Shown one piece after another: positions 16,751 to 25,413 of a stretch of DNA of 64,000 bases (within the stretch, counting starts at the first letter, position 1; the number at the start of each line of letters is the position of its first letter). The notes beneath the pieces were generated by a model. It made no database searches. It saw only the letters and a list, made by a program, of their open reading frames with translations, and was not told the origin of the DNA. Where the stretch lies: assembly GCA_947503895.1 (NCBI GenBank), contig CANNFT010000011.1, positions 124,001-188,000 on the forward strand, written 5' to 3'. The position numbers and the translations under genes were made by a program. The DNA comes from an uncultured Saccharospirillaceae bacterium (GTDB lineage: Bacteria; Pseudomonadota; Gammaproteobacteria; Pseudomonadales; Oceanobacteraceae).

Positions 16751-17545
16751 GTGAATGTCTCTTATCTTTATTCCCTTTCCCGTTTTTTGATCGCCGTATT
16801 TTTTCCACTGCTTTTAACTGTAAACATATCCTACGCTGAAAAACCGATTATTGTCGCGGTTGCTTCAAATTTTGCAGAGCCTATGCGCGAAGTACAGAAA
16901 AAATTTGAAGCGGACACTGACTTTAAGGTGAAAATATCATCTGGGTCTTCGGGGAAAATGGCCGCCCAAATCATGCAAGGTGCGCCTTTCGATGTATTTT
17001 TATCTGCTGATCAGGCCAAACCACAATGGCTTTATCAACAAGGCTTAGCAGAAACACCTTTTACCTATGCGAAAGGCGTTCTGGTGTTGTGGTCTGCCAA
17101 TCCACTTGCAGTGGATGATCAAGGCACTATTTTGATAACACACGCATTTCATCGACTTGCAATGGCTAACCCTAAGCTCGCGCCTTACGGGCGAGCAGCC
17201 GAGTCGGTGTTGTTAAAATTAAACATTCTTTCTCTGAAGCAGCCTAGCTTAAATCGTCATCGTATTGTGAGCGGCGAAAACGTTGCGCAAACATTTCAGT
17301 TTATTGCGAGTGGAAATGCTGATGTCGGCCTTGTGGCTCAGTCGCAAGTGTTGATGAAAGGGCAATTGCGCAATGGATCGTATTGGAAGATACCAGTGGA
17401 TTGGTATGCGCCCATTTTGCAAGATGCGACGTTATTAACACGCGCAAAAGAAAAGCCGGCTGCACGTGCCTTTGTAGAATATTTACGTGCGGAATCCACT
17501 CGGCAGTTAATCCAATCATTTGGCTATGCCCATCACGTACCTTAG
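16751..17545 (+). CDS. modA: Molybdate-binding periplasmic protein ModA
   Basis: Periplasmic solute-binding protein of 264 residues for molybdate/tungstate uptake. A GTG start gives a signal peptide ending in SYA. Family blocks are AVASNFAEPMREV, SSGSSGKMAAQI, GAPFDVFLSADQ and RIVSGENVAQTFQFI, where the serines that bind the oxyanion occur. It precedes modB and modC, but the gap to modB is unusually long (431 bases) and holds a tandem repeat. No ModE-type operator was recognised upstream. Confidence 0.93.
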   Translation: MNVSYLYSLSRFLIAVFFPLLLTVNISYAEKPIIVAVASNFAEPMREVQKKFEADTDFKVKISSGSSGKMAAQIMQGAPFDVFLSADQAKPQWLYQQGLAETPFTYAKGVLVLWSANPLAVDDQGTILITHAFHRLAMANPKLAPYGRAAESVLLKLNILSLKQPSLNRHRIVSGENVAQTFQFIASGNADVGLVAQSQVLMKGQLRNGSYWKIPVDWYAPILQDATLLTRAKEKPAARAFVEYLRAESTRQLIQSFGYAHHVP

Positions 17546-17976
17546 GACACCTATTCGAGCTGTGCGGTCTCGTCACTCATGATCTCCTCGCCACTTGCTT
17601 AAATTTGAGGCGGAGTCGCTGTTAATGCTGAGATGAATAGAACCAAGGTTGTCCAGTGAGTGCTGTCCAGTGAGTGCTGTCCAGTGAGTGCTGTCCAGTG
17701 AGTGCTGTCCAGTGAGTGCTGTCCAGTGAGTGCGCTGTCCAGTTAGCGCGTAATTAGTCATCCGCTTTGTACGGATGGATCATGCTGCTTCGGTATAATG
17801 TGATGAGAGCAATATGCATTGTATGCACACCACCAAAAATATCATCCACAGGTATAATTAGATTCAGCAGGCTGCTAGTATTTATTTGGCTTTTATTTAC
17901 ATGGGCATGAACAATGTGGCTGAGCAGCTCTTACGTTCACCGTCCATTGAGACTTTAACCTTAGCAGATTAATAAT
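17546..17976. other. Long modA-modB intergenic region with tandem repeat
   Basis: 431 bases inside an otherwise compact transporter operon. It contains the 14-base tandem repeat at 17651-17733 and a TATAAT box near 17794 without a well-placed -35. A minus-strand reading frame across the repeat is only translated repeat and not a gene. Confidence 0.6.
17651..17733. repeat. 14-bp tandem repeat, nearly six units
   Basis: GTCCAGTGAGTGCT is repeated five times without change from 17651 to 17720; a sixth copy lacks the last base. A decayed copy (TGTCCAGTTAG) follows after 17735. Perfect identity suggests recent expansion by slippage. Confidence 0.95.
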
Positions 17977-18675
17977 TTGGACATCACAGCGTCGGATTGG
18001 CAGGCAATTACACTGACCATTAAGTTGGCGACCAGCGTCACGATCATATTGTTAGTGTTGGGCACGCCTATCGCTTGGTGGCTGGCCCATTCTCAGTCGA
18101 AATGGCGGTCGGTCGTGGGTGCTGTGGTTGCACTACCGCTGGTGCTGCCGCCAACGGTATTGGGTTTTTATTTATTAATCGCTATGGGGCCTAATGGGCC
18201 GATTGGTGAATTGACGCAGTGGATGGGTATCGGCACATTACCCTTTACGTTTGCCGGTTTAGTCATCGCCAGTACGCTTTACTCAATGCCTTTTGTGGTG
18301 CAACCGCTGCAAAATGCATTTAGTGCGATCGGTCATCGTCCTTTAGAGGTCGCGGCGACATTAAGGTCTGGACCTTGGGATCGTTTTATACACGTGGTGG
18401 TGCCGCTCGCTCGACCTGGCTATGTGACGGCGGCTATTCTGGGTTTTGCACACACGTTAGGGGAGTTTGGCGTGGTGTTAATGATCGGCGGTAATATTCC
18501 CGGAGAAACAAAAGTCTTAGCCGTGCAAATCTATGATCATGTTGAATCTCTTGAGTATGCTCGCGCGCACAGTTTATCGCTGGGTTTAATATTGTTTTCG
18601 TTTGTGGTCCTATTGGCGCTATACAGTTTAAATAAGCGAAAATTATCCCTAAACTTTAGTGGGCAGTCACACTGA
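17977..18675 (+). CDS. modB: Molybdate ABC transporter permease ModB
   Basis: Inner-membrane permease of 232 residues with five or six spans. It has the ABC-permease EAA loop (EVAATLRSGPWDRFIHVVVPLARPG), which couples to the ATPase, and the ModB-type LPLVLPPTVLGFYLL. The best start is a TTG at 17977, since a stop codon closes the frame just upstream and no ATG fits; the ribosome site is poor. The stop overlaps the modC ATG by one base (TGATG). Confidence 0.92.
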   Translation: MDITASDWQAITLTIKLATSVTIILLVLGTPIAWWLAHSQSKWRSVVGAVVALPLVLPPTVLGFYLLIAMGPNGPIGELTQWMGIGTLPFTFAGLVIASTLYSMPFVVQPLQNAFSAIGHRPLEVAATLRSGPWDRFIHVVVPLARPGYVTAAILGFAHTLGEFGVVLMIGGNIPGETKVLAVQIYDHVESLEYARAHSLSLGLILFSFVVLLALYSLNKRKLSLNFSGQSH

Positions 18676-19850
18676 TGTTGAATCGATTGCTCAATTTATT
18701 ACCCGACGCTTTAACGAAAAATCAGCCCAAAATGAACGCAGCGGGCCGCAATGAAGTCGGTTTATCAAATACGATAGATATCCAGCTTCAACTAAAACGA
18801 GCGAACTTTCACTTAGATGTTCATATTGAGTTACCGAATCATGGTGTGACGGCTATTTTTGGCCATTCTGGTTCAGGGAAAACATCCTTATTGCGATGTA
18901 TTGCCGGGCTAGAACCGGGCGCTCTAGGCTCACTCTATGTCGGCGGCCGTGCTTGGCAGCATTCCCATTTAGTGCTACCGACCTACCAGCGTCCATTAGG
19001 CTTTGTTTTTCAAGAAGCCAGTTTGTTTGCCCATTTAACGGCGCAAGGCAATTTGCAGTTTGCAATGGATCGTGCCGATCATACGCCCAATGCTAATGTG
19101 ACTTATGAAGCAGCCATATCATTATTGGGCATACAAAATCTTTTGAATCGTTATCCTCATCAATTGTCGGGTGGTGAGAGGCAAAGGGTAGCCATCGCAC
19201 GTGTACTGTTAATTCAACCCGCTTTGTTGTTAATGGATGAGCCATTATCGTCACTGGATGAGCCCCGACGCCAAGAAGTCTTGCCTTATCTCGAAAAGCT
19301 TAAAACAGAATTAAAGCTACCCATTTTATATGTCACGCACTCTGCCAATGAAGTAGCCCGCCTGGCGGATCATATTGTGACATTGGAACATGGCAAGGTG
19401 ACGGCTTCCGGTCCGATCAAAGAAACCTTATCCAGTTTAGATTTTCCTATCCCGCTTGGTGATGATGTGGGTGTGATATTGGATGGGCAAGTGATTGCAG
19501 AAGACCCGCAAATGCACTTGTCGCAAGTATTGATATCCACTTCTTTGAATCTTTCGTTATGGGTGCGTCAAACCGATTTACGCCTAGGTCAATCAGCAAG
19601 AATAAGAGTACTGGCACGCGATGTCAGTCTTACATTAGAACAGCCCAACCAGACCAGCATCCTGAATATTATTCGCGGAGAAATCATCTCCATCGGATCG
19701 GATCATGATATGGCCATGGTGCTGATACAAATTTTGATCGATGAGCAAATCGTATTGGCGCGCATCACCAAGCGTTCACTTTCTATTTTAGAATTGAAAC
19801 CCCAAGATCGCGTATTTGTACAAATAAAATCTGCAGCTATTGTTCGTTAA
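18675..19850 (+). CDS. modC: Molybdate ABC transporter ATPase ModC
   Basis: ATP-binding subunit of 391 residues. Walker A is GHSGSGKTS, the signature is LSGGERQRVAIARVLL, Walker B is LLLMDEPLSSLDEP, and the switch histidine is in YVTHSANE. A C-terminal mop/TOBE domain (about 320-390) binds molybdate and helps set uptake to demand. The N-terminus carries about 30 residues more than typical ModC. It is translationally coupled to modB. No terminator with a T-run was seen after the stop. Confidence 0.93.
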   Translation: MLNRLLNLLPDALTKNQPKMNAAGRNEVGLSNTIDIQLQLKRANFHLDVHIELPNHGVTAIFGHSGSGKTSLLRCIAGLEPGALGSLYVGGRAWQHSHLVLPTYQRPLGFVFQEASLFAHLTAQGNLQFAMDRADHTPNANVTYEAAISLLGIQNLLNRYPHQLSGGERQRVAIARVLLIQPALLLMDEPLSSLDEPRRQEVLPYLEKLKTELKLPILYVTHSANEVARLADHIVTLEHGKVTASGPIKETLSSLDFPIPLGDDVGVILDGQVIAEDPQMHLSQVLISTSLNLSLWVRQTDLRLGQSARIRVLARDVSLTLEQPNQTSILNIIRGEIISIGSDHDMAMVLIQILIDEQIVLARITKRSLSILELKPQDRVFVQIKSAAIVR

Positions 19851-20007
19851 AGGCGTCGGTATTCAGCACTGACCGTAACTTAACTCTAAGTCACCAACCT
19901 AAGCCATAAATCTTTTTCGTGCAGGAAGAGAGCGGTTGTTTGGGTGACCATGACAATAAGATCAGCACCTCATAATTACCGTATGAAAATAATTAGATAT
20001 TAATACG

Positions 20008-20943
20008 TTATGGCTTTCGAAATTGAATCAGAAAGTGTTCTATATCTTTAAAAACCGGGTTTAGAAAGCGAACCATCCAAGCCATGCCACCGATTAATTG
20101 CCTGTGATTCACGGATGAATATTGATGTGTTTGTACTGAGACATTTAATGCCGTTAATTTACGGGCGAAACGGTCAGTATGATATGGGCCAACCGTCGTA
20201 TCTTTATCGCCGTGAATTAATAGCGCGGGAGGCATATTGCTTTGGGCCAAATTAATAGGGTTGGCACTGTGGTGATGGTCGCTATGTTGATCTGCATCTA
20301 TGGGATGCGCATGATCAAATTTTCCCGCCACTAACGGGTCATCTAATGGCAAGTCGTATGGGCCTGCTAATCCAATCCATGAAACAATCTCAGCGTGCGT
20401 ATGGCTCTCTTTAAAATATCGCGAATCGGCCGCGAGCATCGCAGCGGTATGCGCGCCTGCAGAGTGTCCCACTAAAATGATGCGGGTTTTAATGCCAAAC
20501 TGGGAAACTAATCGGTCTTCCAGCTCAGCGACAGCGGAAGCAACATCCTGAATAAAATGCGGGAAGTGAGCCTGTGGATACAAGCGATAATTCGGTATAC
20601 ACACGGCATAGCCCATTTGCGTGAAGGCATGTCCAACGAATTCGTAGTCAGACTTATTGCCTTGGTCCCAAGCACCGCCGTGAACAAATACAATAACGGG
20701 ATGGTTTAAATACTGCGGTAGCTCAGGTTCATCATTTGATGGATGCTCGCCATCGTAGGACTGCTCACTGGGTGTATACCAATCGAAGCATTGTCGCGTA
20801 TCGCGGCCATAGGCAATGTCTTTCGACTTTGTGTACTGATGTTTAGGCAGTACTCTGTTTAAAAAGAACAGTGGGTACTTTAGTAATCCGGCAATAAAGA
20901 CGATGAATAGGGCAATTATTATAACTAGGTAATCTGTGAGCAT
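20008..20943 (-). CDS. Alpha/beta hydrolase, esterase type
   Basis: Predicted carboxylesterase of 311 residues with one N-terminal membrane anchor (LVIIIALFIVFIAGLL). HGGAW forms the oxyanion hole, GHSAGAH the nucleophile elbow, GDKDTTVG the acid region and NHRQLIGG the histidine. This is the pattern of the BD-FAE / kynurenine-formamidase-like esterases. The catalytic part faces either side of the inner membrane; this is not resolved. It stands alone between modC and an aminopeptidase. The natural substrate is unknown. Confidence 0.85.
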   Translation of the reverse strand: MLTDYLVIIIALFIVFIAGLLKYPLFFLNRVLPKHQYTKSKDIAYGRDTRQCFDWYTPSEQSYDGEHPSNDEPELPQYLNHPVIVFVHGGAWDQGNKSDYEFVGHAFTQMGYAVCIPNYRLYPQAHFPHFIQDVASAVAELEDRLVSQFGIKTRIILVGHSAGAHTAAMLAADSRYFKESHTHAEIVSWIGLAGPYDLPLDDPLVAGKFDHAHPIDADQHSDHHHSANPINLAQSNMPPALLIHGDKDTTVGPYHTDRFARKLTALNVSVQTHQYSSVNHRQLIGGMAWMVRFLNPVFKDIEHFLIQFRKP

Positions 20944-21820
20944 TGTGTGGCCATTGAGTGTGTAAGGTCTAGCAACTGTATAGCATCTAATAGTAATACA
21001 TTTGTTACCTAAAAAATGTTCCTCGTTTCAAAACTCAGTAATTATTTAACCTTGCAGTTTTAAGATGTCATTGAATTTTGATAAATGATGTGACGGGTAC
21101 AAGATAAGGACGGTGTTGTTGAAAGAGTGTCGTTGTCTGCTCTCATATGAGCCCAATCTAAATCAACCACGCAATGAAGTTTTATCGCCAATAGCTCAGT
21201 TTATTATTTTTTCTACTGGTCCCTCTTCCTGCCTAGACTTGGTCGATTGTCGCTTTAGCGTATTCTCGGAAGTCGATTTAATGATGTAACAACGATTGGA
21301 TGATCACACTAAACGGCTAAATAATGGAGGCTGCGACATTATGTCGCAATGGTGTACGTATTGATTGGCATTGCATTAGAAAAATTAATGCGAAGCAGTC
21401 AATTTAAAATAAAGTTAAAAATGAAAAATCGAGCGTGTTAGATGCCAAACCATAATACTTTCGATCCTAATTGATATTGTCGTGGCGTGAATATTCCTTT
21501 TTAAATAATCACTGGATAAAAGCGTCTAATAACTAGGCATATATTCTGGTTAAAATTGATATTTAAGTTTGACAGTCGCTTTCTGTGTGCACAATTCTAG
21601 TGCTAACGTTATTCATTCAAATGAATAACTCAACTCGAAAACCAATCAAACGCTGTCTTGGGTAATCGCATTATTTACCTGACTCAGAATTTTGGTGGCT
21701 GTCTTCATTCGCCTTTCCAATCATATAAATTTTTCGTGTTAGAAAGATTGAATGCATTGGTCTGAACTAAAGTGTGGATTCAGCCTAGTTTTGAAAATAG
21801 CCATAATTAAAAGGACGACC
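20944..21820. other. Gene-free stretch before the aminopeptidase
   Basis: About 880 AT-rich bases between divergently read genes. No convincing reading frame, RNA gene, terminator or repeat was seen. Confidence 0.5.
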
Positions 21821-23395
21821 ATGAAACTGAAAAACCTTTCTTTCGCCATTTCTCTCGCGCTGCTACCCGTGATGGCGACATCGCAGGTGGCATCTGCTGA
21901 TAGTTCGCAGGTCATTTCTGATGAAACTTGGATTGTTATGGAAGCCTCTATTTTTCCATCCATTCAATCTAACTTAAGCAATGTGACAACGGAACGATTT
22001 GACCAAGTAAAGACCTTCCGAGGCATGAATATCGCAAGGGTTAACACCAGCAAAATTGCCCAGTTAACAGGGGTCATGCACGATACATTGAAGCGCTGCG
22101 GCGGATTCACCAGTCACAGTAGTTTGGCGGAAGCAGAAGCGGCCATTATCGCGGCGCAAAATCCGGCCACTGTCACCTTGGAAGCCGTTAACTACAGCAT
22201 TAACAATCAAAGTTCAGTGAACCCAATGATCAACAGTGTTGATGCGAGCCAAATTGCATCTACGATTGCGCATTTGTCTTCTTACACAAACCGCTTTTAT
22301 AAAACGACATCTGGAAAAATTTCCGCAGAGTGGATTCGCACTCACTGGGCATCATTAATTGGTAATCGAACGGATGTCACGGCTGAACTGTATCAGCACC
22401 CGGGTTGGGGACAACCTTCTGTCATTTTAACTATCCAAGGCGCCACGCAGCCTGATGAAGTGGTGGTGATGGGGGCTCACCTCGACTCAACTGTGGGTTC
22501 GGGCACCGGCGAAAATACCAGTGCCCCTGGAGCCGATGATGATGCATCGGGCGTGGCGGTTTTAACTGAGGCCATTCGCATTATGATGGATCAAAAATAC
22601 AAGCCCGATCGCACGTTAAAAATTATGGGGTATGCGGCTGAAGAAGCTGGGCTATTGGGGTCGAAAGAAATTGCCCAAGACTACAAACAACAAGGCGTGA
22701 ATGTTGTTGGTGTGATCCAATTTGATATGACCAATTATCACGGCTCAGCGAAAGATTTATACATTTACACGGACTACACCAACAACCCACAAAACCAATT
22801 TATAGCGGATCTGCTAGCGGAATATCAAAATGTTACCGTGGGCAACTCGCAGTGTGGATATGGATGCTCAGACCATGCGTCTTGGCACGGTCAGGGTTAC
22901 CCGTCTTCTTTCCCGTTTGAGTCGGTATTTGGTGAGCACAACCCTAATATCCATACCGCGAATGACACGCTAGCAAATAGTGATGCATCGGGTGCAAACT
23001 CGGTACCCTTTGCTGCATTGGCGTTGTCTTATGCAGGGGAGTTGGCCAAAGGTAGCATTGACGGTCAAGAGCCACCCGAGCCAGGTGAAGAAGTGACTGA
23101 AACCATTACAGGAAGCGTTGGATGGCGAGACACCAATCAGTTAGGAAGCTTTGATGCGAAAGCGGGCACTCAAATTACCGTGAAAATGACGGGTACCTCT
23201 GACGCTGACCTGTATATGAATTTTGGTTCTGCGCCGACCAAATCCAATTGGGATTGTCGTCCATATGAAAGTGGGAGTGACGAAACCTGTAGCCTCACGG
23301 TGCCATCAAATGGAGCTGATGCTTTCCTCATGGTGTATGGATACAGTTGGAGAGCATCCAATTATACGATAAACGTCACATATACTAAGAACTAA
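21821..23395 (+). CDS. Secreted M28 leucyl aminopeptidase with PPC domain
   Basis: Zinc aminopeptidase of 524 residues similar in layout to the Vibrio/Aeromonas secreted leucine aminopeptidase. Signal peptide ends in ASA. Metal and catalytic residues lie in GAHLDSTVG, GADDDASGVAVL, YAAEEAGLLGS, IQFDMTNY and NPNIHTANDTL. A C-terminal prepeptidase-like domain (about 430-524) contains TSDADLYMNFG and ETCSLTVPS, usually removed on maturation. The start at 21821 has AAAAGGA upstream and opens on the signal peptide. A strong terminator follows the stop. Confidence 0.93.
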   Translation: MKLKNLSFAISLALLPVMATSQVASADSSQVISDETWIVMEASIFPSIQSNLSNVTTERFDQVKTFRGMNIARVNTSKIAQLTGVMHDTLKRCGGFTSHSSLAEAEAAIIAAQNPATVTLEAVNYSINNQSSVNPMINSVDASQIASTIAHLSSYTNRFYKTTSGKISAEWIRTHWASLIGNRTDVTAELYQHPGWGQPSVILTIQGATQPDEVVVMGAHLDSTVGSGTGENTSAPGADDDASGVAVLTEAIRIMMDQKYKPDRTLKIMGYAAEEAGLLGSKEIAQDYKQQGVNVVGVIQFDMTNYHGSAKDLYIYTDYTNNPQNQFIADLLAEYQNVTVGNSQCGYGCSDHASWHGQGYPSSFPFESVFGEHNPNIHTANDTLANSDASGANSVPFAALALSYAGELAKGSIDGQEPPEPGEEVTETITGSVGWRDTNQLGSFDAKAGTQITVKMTGTSDADLYMNFGSAPTKSNWDCRPYESGSDETCSLTVPSNGADAFLMVYGYSWRASNYTINVTYTKN

Positions 23396-23412
23396 ACATT
23401 CAAACCTAAAAA

Positions 23413-23439
23413 GGGTCGCATTAATGCGACCCTTTTTTT
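23413..23439. terminator. Bidirectional terminator between aminopeptidase and hsp20
   Basis: GGGTCGCATT / AATGCGACCC, a 20-base perfect palindrome, with seven T on the plus strand and a five-base T-run on the minus strand. It serves two convergent genes. Confidence 0.9.
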
Positions 23440-23454
23440 ATCAGCATTGATGGT

Positions 23455-23925
23455 TTATGCCGCTTTGGTGTCTTCTTTCTTTAGGTTGTGTTCAATGGTT
23501 TGGCCGGCCTGATGAATTTCAATGGTTCTTGGTTTCATCGCTTCCGGAATTTCTTTCTTTAAGTTAATCGTCAATAAACCATTGTTCAATTCAGCGCCTG
23601 TTACTTCAACATAATCGGCTAAATTGAATTTTCGTTCAAAGGCTCGATTCGCAATACCTTGATGCAGATAGCGCTTTTTCTCATCGGCCGTTTTTTTACC
23701 TTTGATGGTTAACACCCCTTTTTCTACTTGAAGATTGATTTCGTTTAATTCAAATCCGGCGACGGCTAACGTAATGCCATAGCGATTATCTTCTAATACT
23801 TCAATGTTGTATGGCGGATAGCCCGGTGCAACCGAATCGGAACTGAGTGCGTGATCAAGCATAGAAGCGATACGGTCAAAACCAATGCTGTTGCGATATA
23901 GTGGTGTTAAGTCGATGTTATTCAT
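23455..23925 (-). CDS. ibpA: Small heat-shock protein, IbpA/Hsp20 family
   Basis: Cytoplasmic holdase chaperone of 156 residues that binds unfolding proteins. The N-terminus (LYRNSIGFDRIASMLD) and alpha-crystallin core (about 40-130, with NIEVLEDNRYGITLAVAGF, ANRAFERKFNL and GLLTINLKKEIPE) match the proteobacterial IbpA group. Upstream lies a sigma-32-type promoter and a leader whose last hairpin covers the ribosome site, so heat control at both transcription and translation is likely. Confidence 0.93.
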   Translation of the reverse strand: MNNIDLTPLYRNSIGFDRIASMLDHALSSDSVAPGYPPYNIEVLEDNRYGITLAVAGFELNEINLQVEKGVLTIKGKKTADEKKRYLHQGIANRAFERKFNLADYVEVTGAELNNGLLTINLKKEIPEAMKPRTIEIHQAGQTIEHNLKKEDTKAA

Positions 23926-24020
23926 AATCTATTCTCCATGAGAAGCAATATATTAATAATAAAAGCGGAAAGGTGATCCCGCTGTGTTAGTCGCTCGCAC
24001 TAGTCTTTAGCTGCGTGCTA
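23926..24020 (-). promoter_or_regulatory. ROSE-like RNA thermometer in the hsp20 leader
   Basis: A leader of about 95 bases precedes the ATG. Its last part on the minus strand reads TTGCTTCTC, ATG, GAGAA, so the ribosome site GGAGA pairs with TTCTC, and a TTGCT-type element typical of ROSE thermometers precedes it. Length and gene context fit known ibpA leaders. Base-pairing was judged by eye only. Confidence 0.6.
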
Positions 24021-24026
24021 AATATT

Positions 24027-24055
24027 TAATATGGTCAGGTTAAATCCCTTTCAAG
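24027..24055 (-). promoter_or_regulatory. Sigma-32 heat-shock promoter
   Basis: On the minus strand, CTTGAAA (24049-24055), 14 bases, then CCATATTA (24027-24034). This matches the heat-shock consensus CTTGAAA with CCCCATNTA. Transcription would start about 95 bases before the hsp20 ATG. Confidence 0.8.
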
Positions 24056-25413
24056 GGTATTTTTTTATTTTTTTTGGGGTTGAAAATACATTTTTTGGAC
24101 TTAGTCGTAGCATGATTGATCACAAAATAAATTGGGGTAAATAGGCTGGGGTCGAAGGTGATCATTTTCAATGGTTCTCATTTAAAAATAACCAGAAAGT
24201 GAATCACGAGAACTATTACCTATGCATTTAAAGGCCTATTATCAAGGTTCGCGTACCGGCATTAATGCTAGTGCTGCTGGAATTAATATAAAAGAGATGC
24301 CTATATTTACTTTTACAATTAACGTGCACGCCTATATAGCAATATTGCATAACCAATATCACAAGCAGGCATTTTTCAGTATTGATATAACAATCAATTA
24401 TGACGAATCAAAGCACTCTCCTTTGACGGATTGAATCAGACAGGAAAAGCAGTGAGGTTTGGAGTGGGCTAATTCACGTCATAGGACGATGACTAGAAGT
24501 AGTTTTTTTGACTCGCACTGCCTATGCGCTTATCGCGATAAGCCGTATCCTGTGAATTTCACCATGGAGTTTTTTCAAGGATAGCGTTAAGTGTTACACC
24601 CTCCGCGATTTAAATATTTTTTATAAGCGCTCAGTTCGAGTCACTCGCTCACACGCAAATAACAAAATCATCAATAATAAAATAATGTCATCGAGCTTAT
24701 TCCTAGAGGGCTTTTATTTTCTGTGCACCATGAGTGCGCATGAAAGACTTCATGGGTAGATTAGGAACGGAATTGGGGCAAGATGAATTAAAGGGTTACC
24801 TCAGACCGCAGCTTTTCAATTAAATTCCCACTGTTGAAAATTCGTTCAAACATCAACATTTTACCCGTGGGCGTGTCTGAGTGAAAATAACACAACTCCA
24901 ATAAAAAAGACCTATGACATTTTGTCGCACCTAATAGCTGATTATAATTTTTTTATACATGTCTAAATGGCCAGTATTGGTCTTGTTTTTAGTCATCTGA
25001 CGCCGAATTGAGATGGATCAATTTTTCTTATGAATAGATTTAAAATAAACCATTGCTAGTACTTAATGCTGAGAAAATTTGGTCATTTGGCATGGGCAAA
25101 ATGCACACCCGTTTCGGTTCGCTCTTTGCAGTGCATGTGTTCTCAGGACTGGTGTTACCAGTGGTAATGAAGCCATAAGCGAAATTATTTTGCCTGCACA
25201 TTGTTTCAAAAAGCACCCTTGCTTCTCGCAACCGCCGATTGACGCCCGTGTAAAAAAGGCAACCTGCATGAATCCGAATGGTTCTGACGTTGGTGAATAG
25301 AGTTGATCCTGTATTGACCAACACATCAAATGCACCGGCTTCCCTTTAAGTGCAGCGCTGTAGAACTCTTTGGGGTAACTAGACAAAATCTAAGATTGAG
25401 AAGGAAAAATTCC
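24056..25413. other. Long gene-free stretch between hsp20 and the choice-of-anchor B gene
   Basis: About 1360 bases, AT-rich. A 16-base palindrome lies at 24528-24543. Several short reading frames exist but lack ribosome sites and coding character. The promoter of the gene at 25414 must be here; it was not identified. Confidence 0.5.
24528..24543. repeat. 16-bp perfect palindrome
   Basis: GCTTATCGCGATAAGC, a spacerless dyad in otherwise featureless DNA. Could be a protein-binding site; no function is evident. Confidence 0.5.

Noticed and set aside
17651..17733. CRISPR array
   Set aside because: The units are 14 bases and directly abutting with no spacers; no cas genes are nearby.
17573..17761. 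Minus-strand frame across the 14-bp repeat
   Set aside because: Its translation is just the repeat read in shifting frames; not a gene.
24222..24434. Seventy-residue plus-strand reading frame in the hsp20 downstream gap
   Set aside because: No ribosome site, low-complexity AT-driven composition and no family likeness.
25040..25386. Two overlapping minus-strand reading frames of about 95-107 residues
   Set aside because: They overlap in different frames, lack ribosome sites and contain no recognisable motif; probably chance frames in the upstream region of the gene at 25414.
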